DNA of 64,000 nucleotides from Vallitalea guaymasensis (GTDB lineage Bacteria > Bacillota > Clostridia > Lachnospirales > Vallitaleaceae), in NCBI RefSeq assembly GCF_018141425.1, contig NZ_CP058561.1, forward strand, positions 1,984,001 to 2,048,000, written 5' to 3'. Positions 29,962 through 39,635 of this stretch are shown here, in pieces. A program made the position numbers and the translations under genes. The notes below the pieces were generated by a model that was not told the origin of the DNA, did not search any database, and saw only the letters and a program-made list of their open reading frames with translations. Every line of letters starts with the position of its first letter. The stretch's first letter is position 1.

Positions 29962-31062
29962 TTATTTGCTGGTTTTACCTAATCCTCTCATCTTAGCAAC
30001 AACCAATAAGATCAATGGAATAGGCAGAAGGAATAATAAGCTAACATATCGTGTCATAATCTCTATCCATTTATAAGTCTCCACTATATTATCTGGTATA
30101 AGTGATATTAGATATATAATAGGTATTAGAGGCAAAATCAAGAAATTCTGTTCTTTCAAGTTAGCAATTTTTTTAATTAATAATCCTGAAAAGAATAAAT
30201 AAGCGTTTATAAGCAAAAATACTGTCATTATCCAAAAACTTACCATTAGGGCATCTTGCCTTTGTATTAAAGCACCTGGCAGATGTATTGTCTGCATGAT
30301 GGTCATTACAGGCCATATTTGTCTGGAAGTCTCTATAGGTCCAAAAGAGCCAATTGTCAAAATGCATATTAAAGCATTTAGTACACCAACAAAAGCTACA
30401 CTTCGTAATGTCACCTTGGGTAATTTATCAGGATTTATTACATAAGGACTTGATAGCAACAATAACTCTATCCCTGAATAGGCAAAAGACATTATTAAGC
30501 TTCCATAGATGAATTTTTCTCCTGAAATTGAAAAAATAGGTGAAATATTATATAACTTGATATCTGGAACTGCGAAGAAAAATATAACTACCAAAGGAAT
30601 CAATATAATAAATATTAACAGTTCTGCCATTCTAGCTCTTGCTTCATAACCTTTTCTTGTCAGATAGACTACAACCAAAAGCATAGCTATTACTATAATT
30701 TCTATCGGTGTATTTCTTAGTAATGCCTGTTTTACCAGTTCTCCAAAAACCCTTATTTCCAGCCCTGCCAAAATTATGAGTTTTAGACAGAATACAACTC
30801 CTATAATAATGGCGATTGGTTTATTGAATATCAGTTCTGTATATTCTACAATGTTCTTATCAGGAAACATTTTAACAAGAGAAGTTATAATGAAAACATA
30901 CACAAGGGAAATGATAGCACCGCCTAGAACAATAAAATGACCATCGCCATCTGCTATTTCAGAAGCGATTCTAGGCAAAATTAAACTTGTATTACTGAAC
31001 ATGTTGAGAATAATCAGAATCTCAACTTGTCTCATTGATATTTTATTGTTTTGTGAAAACAT
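29962..31062 (-). CDS. gerB1: GerB-family spore germination permease
   Basis: The B subunit of the germinant receptor, of the APC transporter fold, with about ten membrane helices over 366 residues. It probably binds the germinant. I use the ATG at 31062 (MFSQNNKISMRQ) because AAGGAG precedes it. The family start ISMRQVEILIILNMFSNTSLILPRIA is clear. It overlaps gerA1 by 20 bases and precedes gerC1. Confidence 0.94.
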   Translation of the reverse strand: MFSQNNKISMRQVEILIILNMFSNTSLILPRIASEIADGDGHFIVLGGAIISLVYVFIITSLVKMFPDKNIVEYTELIFNKPIAIIIGVVFCLKLIILAGLEIRVFGELVKQALLRNTPIEIIVIAMLLVVVYLTRKGYEARARMAELLIFIILIPLVVIFFFAVPDIKLYNISPIFSISGEKFIYGSLIMSFAYSGIELLLLSSPYVINPDKLPKVTLRSVAFVGVLNALICILTIGSFGPIETSRQIWPVMTIMQTIHLPGALIQRQDALMVSFWIMTVFLLINAYLFFSGLLIKKIANLKEQNFLILPLIPIIYLISLIPDNIVETYKWIEIMTRYVSLLFLLPIPLILLVVAKMRGLGKTSK

Positions 31063-32620
31063 TATTTTCTCCTTTTTCATCTATATCTAATCTTACTTTA
31101 TTACTTCTTTTAGCAAATACCGGTCTTAGTTTATTAAGAAATATTGGCATCCTTATTAGAGAATCCTGAAGATCCTCATTATTGGTTTCTCTTGCAACAT
31201 AAGGTGAAAGATAAGGTATATTTATACTCTTAAGTGATACAAGATGAGTCAATATTATTAAGATACCTAACCAAAAACCAAGGAAACCTAAGAAAGCCGA
31301 TAATAATATAATTAGGTATTTTATTATCCTAAAGGCTGATGTAAGTGAATAACTGGGAATAGCAAATGAGGATATAGCTGTCAATGCCACGATAATTACT
31401 ATAATAGGGCTTACTAGATTAGCTTCTACTACTGCCTGACCGACTATTAAACCTCCAACTATTCCAATAGTATTACCTATAGGTGCTGGAAGCCTCACTC
31501 CTGCCTCTCTCAAAAGTTCAAAAGCCAGTTCCATTATCAGCACTTCAATCAATGCAGGAAACGGCACGCCTTCCCTAGCAGCCGCAATGGAAAATGTTAA
31601 CGATGTTGGTATCATGGCAGGATGGAAGGTAGTTAATGCCAGATAGAATCCTGGTATAGCAAAAGATAAAAATGCAGCACAATATCTTAGAAATCTCACA
31701 AAGCTCATCACATACCATCTTTGATAATAATCCTCTGATGATTGAAAAAAACAATTAAGGGTTGTAGGCAGCAAAAGAACAAAGGGTGTATTGTCTACAA
31801 CTATAGCTACTCTTCCCTCCAATATTGCAGATGCCACTTTGTCCGGTCTCTGAGTTACTTGGGATTGAGGAAATGGAGAATACCAATTAGTTTCTATCAA
31901 TTGTTCTAATGTACCACTTTCCAATACACTATCTATCTTAAAATAACTGAGTCTTTCTTCTATTTCTTGTAATACCTGAGGTCTTACAAGATCATCTAAA
32001 TACATAAGAGCCACATCGGTTCTTGTTCTTGTTCCTAATTGTATCTGTTTAACTTTTAATTTACTATCTCTGATACGTCTTCTAATTAGTACTGTATTGA
32101 TTCGAAATGCCTCTGTAAAGCCTTCCTTAGAGCCTCTTATTACATTCTCTGTATCTGGCTGTTGTACACCTCTGTTGGGAAATCCTTTTGTGGCTACTAC
32201 TATTGCTTTTTCATAACCATCAATAAAAATTACAGTATCTCCCGATAGTACGGCTAATACTGCATCATCCATTATATTAATTTCTTTCAAATCTGCTGTT
32301 GCGAACCCACCATCTTTAATGAATGAGAACTTGTCTTCATCCGTTTCTGGAAGACTCTTTCCAACACCCCTTACTTGAACTAATAGTTGTTCAAGAACAG
32401 ATTCTTCTATGACCCTTCTGTCGGTCATAACATCAATGTATGCAATATATGCCCATACATCTTTGTTTTTACCTATAGGGAATTTTCTTTTTACCAAATC
32501 ACCACAATCAGTAAATAGTTCTTCAAAATTTCTTATATTGGTATCTATTAAATCTGAAAATGGAATTATGACCTTGTTGCTTCTTTCATCGTAATTTGAC
32601 TTTGCTTTTTTTAATCTCAC
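31043..32620 (-). CDS. gerA1: GerA-family spore germination protein
   Basis: The A subunit of a germinant receptor. A soluble N-terminal half (about 1-280) has the family blocks YIDVMTDRRVIEE and DTVIFIDGYEKAIVVATKGFPNRGVQQPDTENVIRGS. The membrane half has PFPQSQVTQRPDKVASAILEGRVAIVVDNTPFVLLLP, then four to five helices and VSLKSINIPYLSPY near the end. A GTG at 32629 has no ribosome site, so I prefer the GTG at 32620 behind AAGGTG. The start region is preceded by the small membrane gene by about 20 bases. Confidence 0.95.
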   Translation of the reverse strand: MRLKKAKSNYDERSNKVIIPFSDLIDTNIRNFEELFTDCGDLVKRKFPIGKNKDVWAYIAYIDVMTDRRVIEESVLEQLLVQVRGVGKSLPETDEDKFSFIKDGGFATADLKEINIMDDAVLAVLSGDTVIFIDGYEKAIVVATKGFPNRGVQQPDTENVIRGSKEGFTEAFRINTVLIRRRIRDSKLKVKQIQLGTRTRTDVALMYLDDLVRPQVLQEIEERLSYFKIDSVLESGTLEQLIETNWYSPFPQSQVTQRPDKVASAILEGRVAIVVDNTPFVLLLPTTLNCFFQSSEDYYQRWYVMSFVRFLRYCAAFLSFAIPGFYLALTTFHPAMIPTSLTFSIAAAREGVPFPALIEVLIMELAFELLREAGVRLPAPIGNTIGIVGGLIVGQAVVEANLVSPIIVIIVALTAISSFAIPSYSLTSAFRIIKYLIILLSAFLGFLGFWLGILIILTHLVSLKSINIPYLSPYVARETNNEDLQDSLIRMPIFLNKLRPVFAKRSNKVRLDIDEKGENNVFTKQ

Positions 32621-32641
32621 TATATTCACCTTACTCTATTT

Positions 32642-32848
32642 TTAAATAAATCTTCCTATTACAAAAAATGCTAATGCTGCTGATACATAAATAATTCCTA
32701 GAACAATACTAATAGTATGCTCTTTTTTCATTTTTTTTCTGTATAGTACTTTTCTATCCCATAATAGGAGTACTAGACCTGCAATTAGTAAAAGCACTAT
32801 AAATTCCACAGAAAAAATATTACCTAATTTTTCTAAAATATTTGTCAT
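32642..32848 (-). CDS. Small two-helix membrane protein of the germination operon
   Basis: The 68-residue protein has two hydrophobic helices (about 13-30 and 46-64) around a basic loop (DRKVLYRKKMKKEH). ATG follows GGAAGGGAATACA. It lies 12-21 bases before gerA1 and is the first gene of the operon. Small two-helix D subunits are known with some Bacillus germinant receptors and change receptor activity; a similar role here is inference from size and position. Alternatively it is one of the small clostridial membrane proteins of unknown role found beside ger genes. Confidence 0.75.
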   Translation of the reverse strand: MTNILEKLGNIFSVEFIVLLLIAGLVLLLWDRKVLYRKKMKKEHTISIVLGIIYVSAALAFFVIGRFI

Positions 32849-32923
32849 TGTATTCCCTTCCTTTTTTTACATTTTTTGTATTTATAGATGTTTTTATTCA
32901 ATATAAGTAAACTATTTTTTGGA

Positions 32924-32951
32924 TAAAAAAAATAAGCTATTAGCTTTATAA
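32924..32951 (-). terminator. Weak terminator after the GntR gene
   Basis: In the minus direction AAGCT, a 3-base loop and AGCTT are followed by ATT and a run of T. The stem is short, so the call is tentative. Confidence 0.5.
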
Positions 32952-32983
32952 CCAATACCTCATCTTTTTTATTTTGAGACTTA

Positions 32984-33661
32984 TTATTTATTTTTTTTAT
33001 CAAATATCTCTATAACTGCTATTTCTTGATTAACTATATGCTGCATGGCTATCTTTCTAGCTTCGTCTACATCCCTGTTTTCTATTGATTTTACAATCAG
33101 GTCATGTTCTTTTACTAATATACCAAAATCAGCAACTTTTCTTATATATTCAACTCTATAACGATAGATTTGTTCTCTTAGGTTATTTATTATTTGTATC
33201 AACTTCTCGTTTTCAGTTGAATTGAAGATTATATCGTGGAATTCAACATCTTTCTTGATTATCTGCTCTATGTCATGTTCTTCACAGGCTGTTTGGAATT
33301 TGTGAGTTGTCCTTTTAAGATCAACCAAAGACTCCTCTGACATCTTTTCGCACGCTATCTTTACTGCTAGTTCTTCAAGTGCTGCTCTTACTTCCAATAC
33401 ATCTTTTATATCTTTATGAGTAATTTTTGCTACCTCTGCGCCTTTTCTAGGTATCATTACTACTAATCCTTCAAGTTCTAATTTTCTAATAGCTTCTCTA
33501 ATTGGTGTTCTGCTGACTCCCATTCTCTCAGCAAGTTGTTTTTCCATCAGCCTCTCACCAGCAACAAGCTCTCCTTTTAGAATGGCCTCTCTTAACGTAT
33601 TGAATACAACATCTCTTAGGGGCAGGTATTCATTAAGATTAACTTTCAATTTATCATCCAT
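32984..33661 (-). CDS. GntR family transcriptional regulator (FadR/FCD type)
   Basis: The 225-residue regulator has an N-terminal winged helix with ILKGELVAGERLMEKQLAERMGVSRTPIREAIRKLELEGLV, and a C-terminal all-helical FCD ligand domain with conserved metal-site residues (EFHDIIFNSTEN, VKEHDLIVKSI, MQHI). Such proteins respond to small carboxylates or sugar acids. It lies 35 bases after ispE on the same strand, an arrangement also seen next to sipL in Clostridioides difficile by my recollection. No regulated metabolic gene is next to it. Confidence 0.9.
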   Translation of the reverse strand: MDDKLKVNLNEYLPLRDVVFNTLREAILKGELVAGERLMEKQLAERMGVSRTPIREAIRKLELEGLVVMIPRKGAEVAKITHKDIKDVLEVRAALEELAVKIACEKMSEESLVDLKRTTHKFQTACEEHDIEQIIKKDVEFHDIIFNSTENEKLIQIINNLREQIYRYRVEYIRKVADFGILVKEHDLIVKSIENRDVDEARKIAMQHIVNQEIAVIEIFDKKNK

Positions 33662-33696
33662 TACCTTGATACATCCTTTCTTTCATTAGAAAATTT

Positions 33697-34563
33697 TTAG
33701 CTATTGAATATTGTTGTGGTATACACGAATTTTGCTATATTGTTTACCTTCAACTTATGGGCTAGATTATAAGCTTTATGCTTGTCCTCTAATATACCAA
33801 AAACAGATGGTCCACTTCCAGTCATCAATGAACCTATAGCTCCATTTTCCATCATATAATCTTTTATTTCATTTATTACAGGATATTTTTTTATTGTGAC
33901 TGTCTCCAAGATATTTCCCATGTTATTACAAATCTGATGTAAATCACCTTTATCAATGCCTTCTATAATCTTATCTGTGTCAGGTCTAACATCTATACTG
34001 CTTAAATCAAGATTGCCGTACACAAAACCAGTTGAAACATTAATACCAGGCTTTGCAATAACAACGTATGCGTCTGGAAAACGACCTAGAGATGTCAACT
34101 TTTCACCAATTCCTTCACTAAGAGCTGTTCCCCTAAGCAAGCAATAAGGAATGTCTGCGCCAAACATAGTACCTATCTCCATCATTTCATTCATGGACAT
34201 GCGAAGATTAAAAAGTTTGTTCATGCCTACTAAAGTAGCTGCCGCATCACTGCTACCACCAGCAAGACCTGCTGCTACTGGTATGACTTTATATAAATCA
34301 ACAAAAACTCCAGTTTTTATTTTATATTTTTCCTTTAGGTATTTTATAACTTTATATACTAGATTCCTTTCATCAACTGGTAGAAAGGACAAGTTGGTTT
34401 GAATCTTTATTTCATCTTTTCTTATCTTTTTTATATTTATTTTATCGTATAAGTTAATAGTCTGCATGATCATCTTTACATCATGGTAACCGTCTTCTCT
34501 TTTCCCTATTACATCAAGGGATATATTAATCTTGGCTCTAGCCTTAATATTAATTCTATACAT
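33697..34563 (-). CDS. ispE: 4-diphosphocytidyl-2-C-methyl-D-erythritol kinase
   Basis: A GHMP kinase of the non-mevalonate isoprenoid pathway, phosphorylating CDP-methylerythritol with ATP. The family blocks are AKINISLDVIGKREDGYHDVKMI, the ATP loop VPVAAGLAGGSSDAAATL, and GSLMTGSGPSVFGIL. The length of 288 is normal. ATG follows AAAGGGTCATT. It is co-directional with the GntR gene downstream. Confidence 0.95.
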   Translation of the reverse strand: MYRINIKARAKINISLDVIGKREDGYHDVKMIMQTINLYDKINIKKIRKDEIKIQTNLSFLPVDERNLVYKVIKYLKEKYKIKTGVFVDLYKVIPVAAGLAGGSSDAAATLVGMNKLFNLRMSMNEMMEIGTMFGADIPYCLLRGTALSEGIGEKLTSLGRFPDAYVVIAKPGINVSTGFVYGNLDLSSIDVRPDTDKIIEGIDKGDLHQICNNMGNILETVTIKKYPVINEIKDYMMENGAIGSLMTGSGPSVFGILEDKHKAYNLAHKLKVNNIAKFVYTTTIFNS

Positions 34564-34660
34564 AATGACCCTTTCAGCTTTTTAATCTTTTCCCAACTAG
34601 CTTGTACCTTGTATACTTAATATTATATACAATGTATATTTATAAATCAAGAAAAAGAGA

Positions 34661-34683
34661 AAAAAAGAACGCTAAGCGTTCTT
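34661..34683 (-). terminator. Terminator at the sipL stop
   Basis: In the minus direction AAGAACGC, TTA, GCGTTCTT is followed by four or more T. The 8-bp stem overlaps the stop codon region of sipL. Confidence 0.88.
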
Positions 34684-36259
34684 AAATTTCAAGGCTATCA
34701 ATGTTTTTGACTATTATTAATTTATCCCCTCTTTTTACATCCACTGTATCTAAATTATTAACAGCTTTTATGTCATCTACCTTAGTTGAATATGTTTTTG
34801 CTATATCCCATAATGATTCATTGTCTTTGACAATATATCCAACTACACTTGGAGTGTTTTGAAGTTTTTTCATATCTATTTCAGCTTCTGTCAACCCATT
34901 GATTATATCCAATTCTTGATTATCAAATACAATCGTATCTAGATTAACTCCGCATTTCACTTCAACTTCCTTTTCTCCTAACATACTACAGTTAATATAG
35001 CTTATAGATGGCCTTATAGACATTCTACTGTCGTTTCTGATACCTTCTGTATCTATAACCTGATTAAATGGTAAAACAGCGTTATAAACGTTAATAGGGT
35101 TATTATCATCTGCTGCTACATACAATATTTTACCAAATACAACGCCTTCAACTTCTACTTTATCTTCAAACACATCTACATTATCAATATTGACATCACC
35201 TGTTGCATAGTATATCTGCATGATATCAGGATCATTCGCATCCATTTCAATGGTTTCTTTTATTTTACACTGGCTTTGATTCTTGCAAAGCAATGTTTCA
35301 TAGCTCACATTTTCTTTTTCCAACTCAATTTCTTTGGATAGGGAATAGACATCTGTAAGGATACTATTTTTTTCTTCAGAGTATACCTTGATATCCAACT
35401 GGGTCACTATATCTACAGAGAATACTCTCTCTTCTCCATCAAGGTCCGGTCTTATCTGAATCTTATCATCTACAATTTTTATATCAATATCATAATACAT
35501 ATCCTCGTTGACACCATTACATTCAATTACACCGTTAAAAGGCATCTCATGTTCAACGAATTCAAGATTGTTTTCCCCTGATTCTCCTAGATATAGAGTA
35601 TCAAGTGCAACAATTCCCTTGATATTGATCTTATCATCCAATAGTCTAAATTCCTTGTTCTTAATAGTCCTATCATACCACAATATCTCCATGATATTTG
35701 GTTTACTGCTTGGAATGGCTAATTCATCTTTTATTTTATAAGTCTCTTTTTTGGATGTATGCATTTTACACATTGTAATGTCATCCCATCTGCTTTGGAT
35801 ATCCTGGGCACCACAAATGTCTGTAGGAACATACATTTCTTTTTTCTCATCAACCATAACCTTGACTTGTACGATTGACTTGACATTGATTTTTCTAGTG
35901 TTGATTGGTGTTATCTTCATCTCTTCTATGACATATTCTGTCTTAATACTATCGCTTTTGGATACATCATCAATATTAATGGTCTCCTCTATAGGAATAA
36001 GACTTATCATATTATGTACAGGCTTTGAATCATTAAGAGGTACATACAGCACCTTACAACCAAATTCACCTTTAACTAAAACTTTAGAATCATAAACATC
36101 AGTACCTGTAATGTTTACCACCGAATTGCTCTGCAAGATCTTATCAATGTCAGGCTTGATATCTGGCACATTAATATCTTCATCTATTGTCATCTGAAGA
36201 ACTCGGCTACCTTTCGGTTTAATTAACGCTATATTTCTTTGCTCCAGTTCTAAACTCAA
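34682..36259 (-). CDS. sipL: SipL-like spore coat morphogenetic protein (SPOCS domains and LysM)
   Basis: The 525-residue protein has SPOCS (DUF3794) units, seen as repeated blocks such as LQMTIDEDINVPDIKPDIDKIL near residue 25, IPSSKPNIMEILWYD near 190 and DANDPDIMQIYYATGDVNI near 345. A C-terminal LysM domain covers about 475-520 (YIVKDNESLWDIAKTY). This is the architecture of C. difficile SipL, which binds SpoIVA through LysM to anchor the coat in the mother cell. The start is TTG, supported by GGAGGGAT. It is monocistronic with its own terminator, between veg and ispE. Confidence 0.88.
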   Translation of the reverse strand: MSLELEQRNIALIKPKGSRVLQMTIDEDINVPDIKPDIDKILQSNSVVNITGTDVYDSKVLVKGEFGCKVLYVPLNDSKPVHNMISLIPIEETINIDDVSKSDSIKTEYVIEEMKITPINTRKINVKSIVQVKVMVDEKKEMYVPTDICGAQDIQSRWDDITMCKMHTSKKETYKIKDELAIPSSKPNIMEILWYDRTIKNKEFRLLDDKINIKGIVALDTLYLGESGENNLEFVEHEMPFNGVIECNGVNEDMYYDIDIKIVDDKIQIRPDLDGEERVFSVDIVTQLDIKVYSEEKNSILTDVYSLSKEIELEKENVSYETLLCKNQSQCKIKETIEMDANDPDIMQIYYATGDVNIDNVDVFEDKVEVEGVVFGKILYVAADDNNPINVYNAVLPFNQVIDTEGIRNDSRMSIRPSISYINCSMLGEKEVEVKCGVNLDTIVFDNQELDIINGLTEAEIDMKKLQNTPSVVGYIVKDNESLWDIAKTYSTKVDDIKAVNNLDTVDVKRGDKLIIVKNIDSLEI

Positions 36260-36366
36260 AAAAATCCCTCCTAAAACCTTTGTCTATATTATTATATTAA
36301 GGTTAGGAAGGATTTTATGACTATTTTTTAATTGTTAGATACAATACCTAAAAATTACCTGCAAAT

Positions 36367-36615
36367 TTATTCCTGACATAACGATAATTCAACGTTATTA
36401 GTCAATATATCTGTATAACTATATGAAACAGTTCTATAAGTATTTTGTAGTTCGTTTTGGACTTTGACTACAAAAATGCTTGGATATGTGCTCTGTAATA
36501 CACCCTGTTTAATGACAATTCTTTTTCGTCCCTTATTAGCTTTAACTAAAACTTTACTACCGACATAACCGTCTACGCGTTTTCTTACCTCGGTAATATC
36601 TTCTTTTGCAATCAT
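36367..36615 (-). CDS. veg: Veg family protein
   Basis: The 82-residue protein (ATG at 36615 behind GAGGTGGTTAAAA) matches Veg: ITEVRKRVDGYVGSKVLVKANKGRKR, then YPSIFVVKVQNE and SYSYTDILT. In Bacillus subtilis Veg is highly expressed and affects biofilm gene expression. Two consensus promoters in tandem lie upstream, in keeping with the strong veg promoter known in Bacillus. An upstream in-frame ATG has no good ribosome site. Confidence 0.95.
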   Translation of the reverse strand: MIAKEDITEVRKRVDGYVGSKVLVKANKGRKRIVIKQGVLQSTYPSIFVVKVQNELQNTYRTVSYSYTDILTNNVELSLCQE

Positions 36616-36647
36616 TTTTAACCACCTCATCTTTAACAACTACTACT

Positions 36648-36676
36648 AGTATATCATAATACTATAAGCAGGTCAA
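36648..36676 (-). promoter_or_regulatory. veg promoter, proximal
   Basis: TTGACC (36676-36671), 17 bases, TATACT (36653-36648) with TG at the extended -10 position. It gives a leader of about 26 bases before veg. Confidence 0.85.
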
Positions 36677-36687
36677 TAAATTTTTAA

Positions 36688-36716
36688 ATTATATCAAATT
36701 ACACCATAAATGTCAA
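36688..36716 (-). promoter_or_regulatory. veg promoter, distal
   Basis: TTGACA (36716-36711), 17 bases, TATAAT (36693-36688) with TG at the extended -10 position. It lies 40 bases upstream of the proximal promoter and is the closest match to consensus in the window. Confidence 0.88.
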
Positions 36717-36765
36717 TAGAATTAAGAGACTTTTTTACTATTTTATGGTTTTTTTATTTGGGAAG

Positions 36766-37251
36766 CTACAACTTTATTATAACTTTTCCCTTAATTTTGC
36801 TCTTGTTAAAACATCCTAGAATGCGACTATCCTTACTTAAACTTCTATTATCTCCCAGAAAAAATACATTTCCTTTGGGTACATATAGGTCTATATTTCC
36901 TATGGTGGTTCCTTTTACATAATTTTCTTCTAGAATTTGGCCATTTCTTATAACTTTATTATCTATTATCTGAATATGATCTCCTTCAAGTCCAATAATT
37001 CTCTTGACTATCCTATTGACTTTTCCATTCTCTTCATAACAAAGTATAATTAGATCGCCTTTCTTATATTCTGTTATTAGTGTAATGGCTTTAGATACTA
37101 ATATATAGTCGTTATCATATAAAGTGTTCTCCATAGATCTGCCTTTTACTTTCATAGGCCAAATTATTAAAGAAATAACACCTACAATCACTATTGAATA
37201 TATTAATGCTGTAATCCATTCTCTAACTATTAGTTTATCCAATTTCTTCAT
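36766..37251 (-). CDS. lepB: Type I signal peptidase
   Basis: The 161-residue enzyme removes signal peptides at the outer face of the membrane. One N-terminal helix (about 11-31) is followed by the nucleophile Ser39 in VKGRSMENTL and the general base Lys83 in IVKRIIGLEGD. The closing GNVFFLGDNRSLSKDSR is box E. The length is typical of Gram-positive SipS. The usual proline after the catalytic serine block (SMxPTL) is Asn here. I prefer the ATG at 37251 with AGGGG upstream. Confidence 0.92.
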   Translation of the reverse strand: MKKLDKLIVREWITALIYSIVIVGVISLIIWPMKVKGRSMENTLYDNDYILVSKAITLITEYKKGDLIILCYEENGKVNRIVKRIIGLEGDHIQIIDNKVIRNGQILEENYVKGTTIGNIDLYVPKGNVFFLGDNRSLSKDSRILGCFNKSKIKGKVIIKL

Positions 37252-37421
37252 TTTTATACGACCCCTAGAATTTTTATTCACTGTATTACTATTCTATTAT
37301 TAATCACCTCTAATGGTTCTTTAGTATTTAAAAGTATTTTACTGAAAACGAAAGTCGTTATTACTAATTATTGGTAGCTTTACAATATTTTAGGGGAAAA
37401 GTTATCTTTTCCCCTTCATTT

Positions 37422-37835
37422 CTACTTATAGTAAACTGGTAATGACAAGTCTTCTGTTTTTACTACTACATATGGATACGATAAGCTCATAGTGACTGTA
37501 TCATCTTTTGATGGTCCTAGCAACTCAGTCAAGATTACAACATAATCCTTGGATTCGTATACTTCTTTTACTTGTATACTATATCCACCTGTTGGCTGTT
37601 CTCCATATCCAACAACTATGTATAAATACTGCCCATCACTGAAACTAAACTTGAATGGTTCCATCTTGGACTCTTCTATCTTTTGTTTTATGACATCTGG
37701 TACATCTTTATCTTCTACAACTGTGAATTCAAGATCTCTTATTTTATCTTCATCTTCCTGTTCTTCAGCCTTGTTACCACATGCTGTAAATGCAAACACT
37801 ATAAGTAAACACAAAATAAAAATAATTTTTTTCAT
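37422..37835 (-). CDS. PrcB-like domain lipoprotein
   Basis: The 137-residue lipoprotein has a signal with lipobox FTAC at about residue 19, an acidic linker (AEEQEDEDK) and a PrcB C-terminal type domain (LYIVVGYGEQPTGGYSIQVKEVYE, YPYVVVKTE). The family is named from a Treponema denticola protease-complex protein; the molecular role here is unknown. It lies on the outer face of the membrane, alone between signal peptidase and the phosphohexomutase. Confidence 0.83.
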   Translation of the reverse strand: MKKIIFILCLLIVFAFTACGNKAEEQEDEDKIRDLEFTVVEDKDVPDVIKQKIEESKMEPFKFSFSDGQYLYIVVGYGEQPTGGYSIQVKEVYESKDYVVILTELLGPSKDDTVTMSLSYPYVVVKTEDLSLPVYYK

Positions 37836-37898
37836 GCTTTCACCATAAAATTTCTATTTATATTATTTTATTGTTTCCTTGTTGAAATTATACCCTAA

Positions 37899-39599
37899 TT
37901 ATTGAATAATATCGTTAATAATTTTCATTACTCCTTTAGAGAATTCTTTTAAGTGTTTGTCTGCTTCATCATTACTTGAATCTTTTATACCAAAATAGAA
38001 TTTGATTTTTGGTTCTGTTCCTGATGGTCTTACGCAGAACCATGATCCATCTTCTAAAGTATAGTATAGTACATTGGATTTTGGCAGATCTGTATCTTCC
38101 AAGTAATCTACTGCTTCTATTACTTTGATACCATTAATGTCCTTAGGAGGCTCATTCCTTAGTGTACTTAATATATGTTTTATTTTGTTAACTCCTTCAA
38201 TACCTTTCAAAGTTACAGATTCAAGTGTTTCTTTGTAGTAACCGTATTTTTCATATACTTCTATTAATGCATCATAAAGAGTTAATCCTTTTAATTTGTA
38301 GTATGCTCCCAGTTCACAAACCGTCATTGTTGCTACAACAGCATCTTTATCTCTAGCATGTGTACCAATTAAGCAACCATAACTTTCTTCAAAACCGAAT
38401 AGATATTCATAGGTATCTTCTTCCTTGAATTCTTTAATTTTTTCACCAATATATTTGAATCCTGTTAGAACCTTGAATAGTTTTACATTATAGCTATCTG
38501 CTATTACACTTGCCATATCAGTTGACACAATGGTTTCAATGACAGCACCATTCTCAGGTAGTTTATTATTTGCTTTTTTCTGGGATAATATATAGTCCAG
38601 TAATAAAACACCTATCATATTTCCAGTTAGAGCAATATAATCATCATCTTTTTTAACCAGTACACCTAATCTATCTGCATCTGGGTCTGTGGCTAATATA
38701 ACATCTGCATTTTTCTCTTTTCCCAGCTTAATTGCAAGTTTGAAGGCTTTTATATCTTCTGGATTAGGATAGCTTACTGTTGAGAAATTACTGTCAGGTA
38801 ATTCTTGTTCTCCTACAACATTGACATTTTTGAAACCTATCTCGTCTAAAATTCTTCTTACAGGTATATTTCCAGTTCCATGAAGAGGAGTATATACTAT
38901 AGAAAAATCTTCAGAAGCCTTTTTGATTGCATCAGGATTAATAATTTGTTTTTTTAGTTCTTCAATATACCTATCGTCAATTTCTTTTCCAATGACATTA
39001 TATAATCCTTCTTTTGAAGCAGTTTCTTTATCCATTGATTTTACATCTTTGTAATCCGTAACTTTCTTTACTTCACCTATTATTTCAACATCTTTTGGAG
39101 ATGTAATCTGAGCTCCATCTTCCCAATATACTTTGTAACCATTGTATTCTGCAGGATTATGACTTGCAGTTACAACAATTCCTGCTATAGCTCCTAGCTC
39201 TCTAACTGCAAAAGATAATTCTGGTGTTGGTCTAAGACTTTCAAAAACATAAGCTTTTATACCATTAGCATTCAATACAAGGGCTGCTTCATCTGCAAAT
39301 TCAGGAGACATATACCTAGAGTCATAAGCTATGACAACTCCTTTATCAATTGCTTCCTGTCCATTTATCTTAATATAATTAGCTAAACCTTGAGTTGCTT
39401 TTCTGACAGTATAGATATTCATTCTATTATTACCAGCACCTATGATGCCTCTAAGTCCACCTGTACCGAATTCCAGCTCTTTATAGAATCTTTCTTGAAT
39501 CTCCATATCATTGTCTTTGATCTCTCTCAATTCTTTTTTTGTTTCTTCATCAAAATAGTCGTTGTCCAGCCACATATTATACTCTTTTAAATAATCCAC
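37899..39599 (-). CDS. pgcA: Phosphoglucomutase / phosphomannomutase
   Basis: The 566-residue enzyme interconverts hexose 6- and 1-phosphates. The active serine is in VVTASHNPAEYNGYK, the metal site in LATDPDADRLGVL, the sugar loop in GFEESYG, and the phosphate-binding loop in CVRPSGTEPKIKFY. The start LKEYNMWLDNDYFD is typical of Gram-positive alpha-phosphoglucomutases. It begins with GTG behind GGAGGT. It links glucose 6-phosphate to the GalU substrate and could share work with manA. Confidence 0.95.
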   Translation of the reverse strand: MDYLKEYNMWLDNDYFDEETKKELREIKDNDMEIQERFYKELEFGTGGLRGIIGAGNNRMNIYTVRKATQGLANYIKINGQEAIDKGVVIAYDSRYMSPEFADEAALVLNANGIKAYVFESLRPTPELSFAVRELGAIAGIVVTASHNPAEYNGYKVYWEDGAQITSPKDVEIIGEVKKVTDYKDVKSMDKETASKEGLYNVIGKEIDDRYIEELKKQIINPDAIKKASEDFSIVYTPLHGTGNIPVRRILDEIGFKNVNVVGEQELPDSNFSTVSYPNPEDIKAFKLAIKLGKEKNADVILATDPDADRLGVLVKKDDDYIALTGNMIGVLLLDYILSQKKANNKLPENGAVIETIVSTDMASVIADSYNVKLFKVLTGFKYIGEKIKEFKEEDTYEYLFGFEESYGCLIGTHARDKDAVVATMTVCELGAYYKLKGLTLYDALIEVYEKYGYYKETLESVTLKGIEGVNKIKHILSTLRNEPPKDINGIKVIEAVDYLEDTDLPKSNVLYYTLEDGSWFCVRPSGTEPKIKFYFGIKDSSNDEADKHLKEFSKGVMKIINDIIQ

Positions 39600-39635
39600 A
39601 AGTCTACCTCCAAATTTATTATATATTATTTGAAT

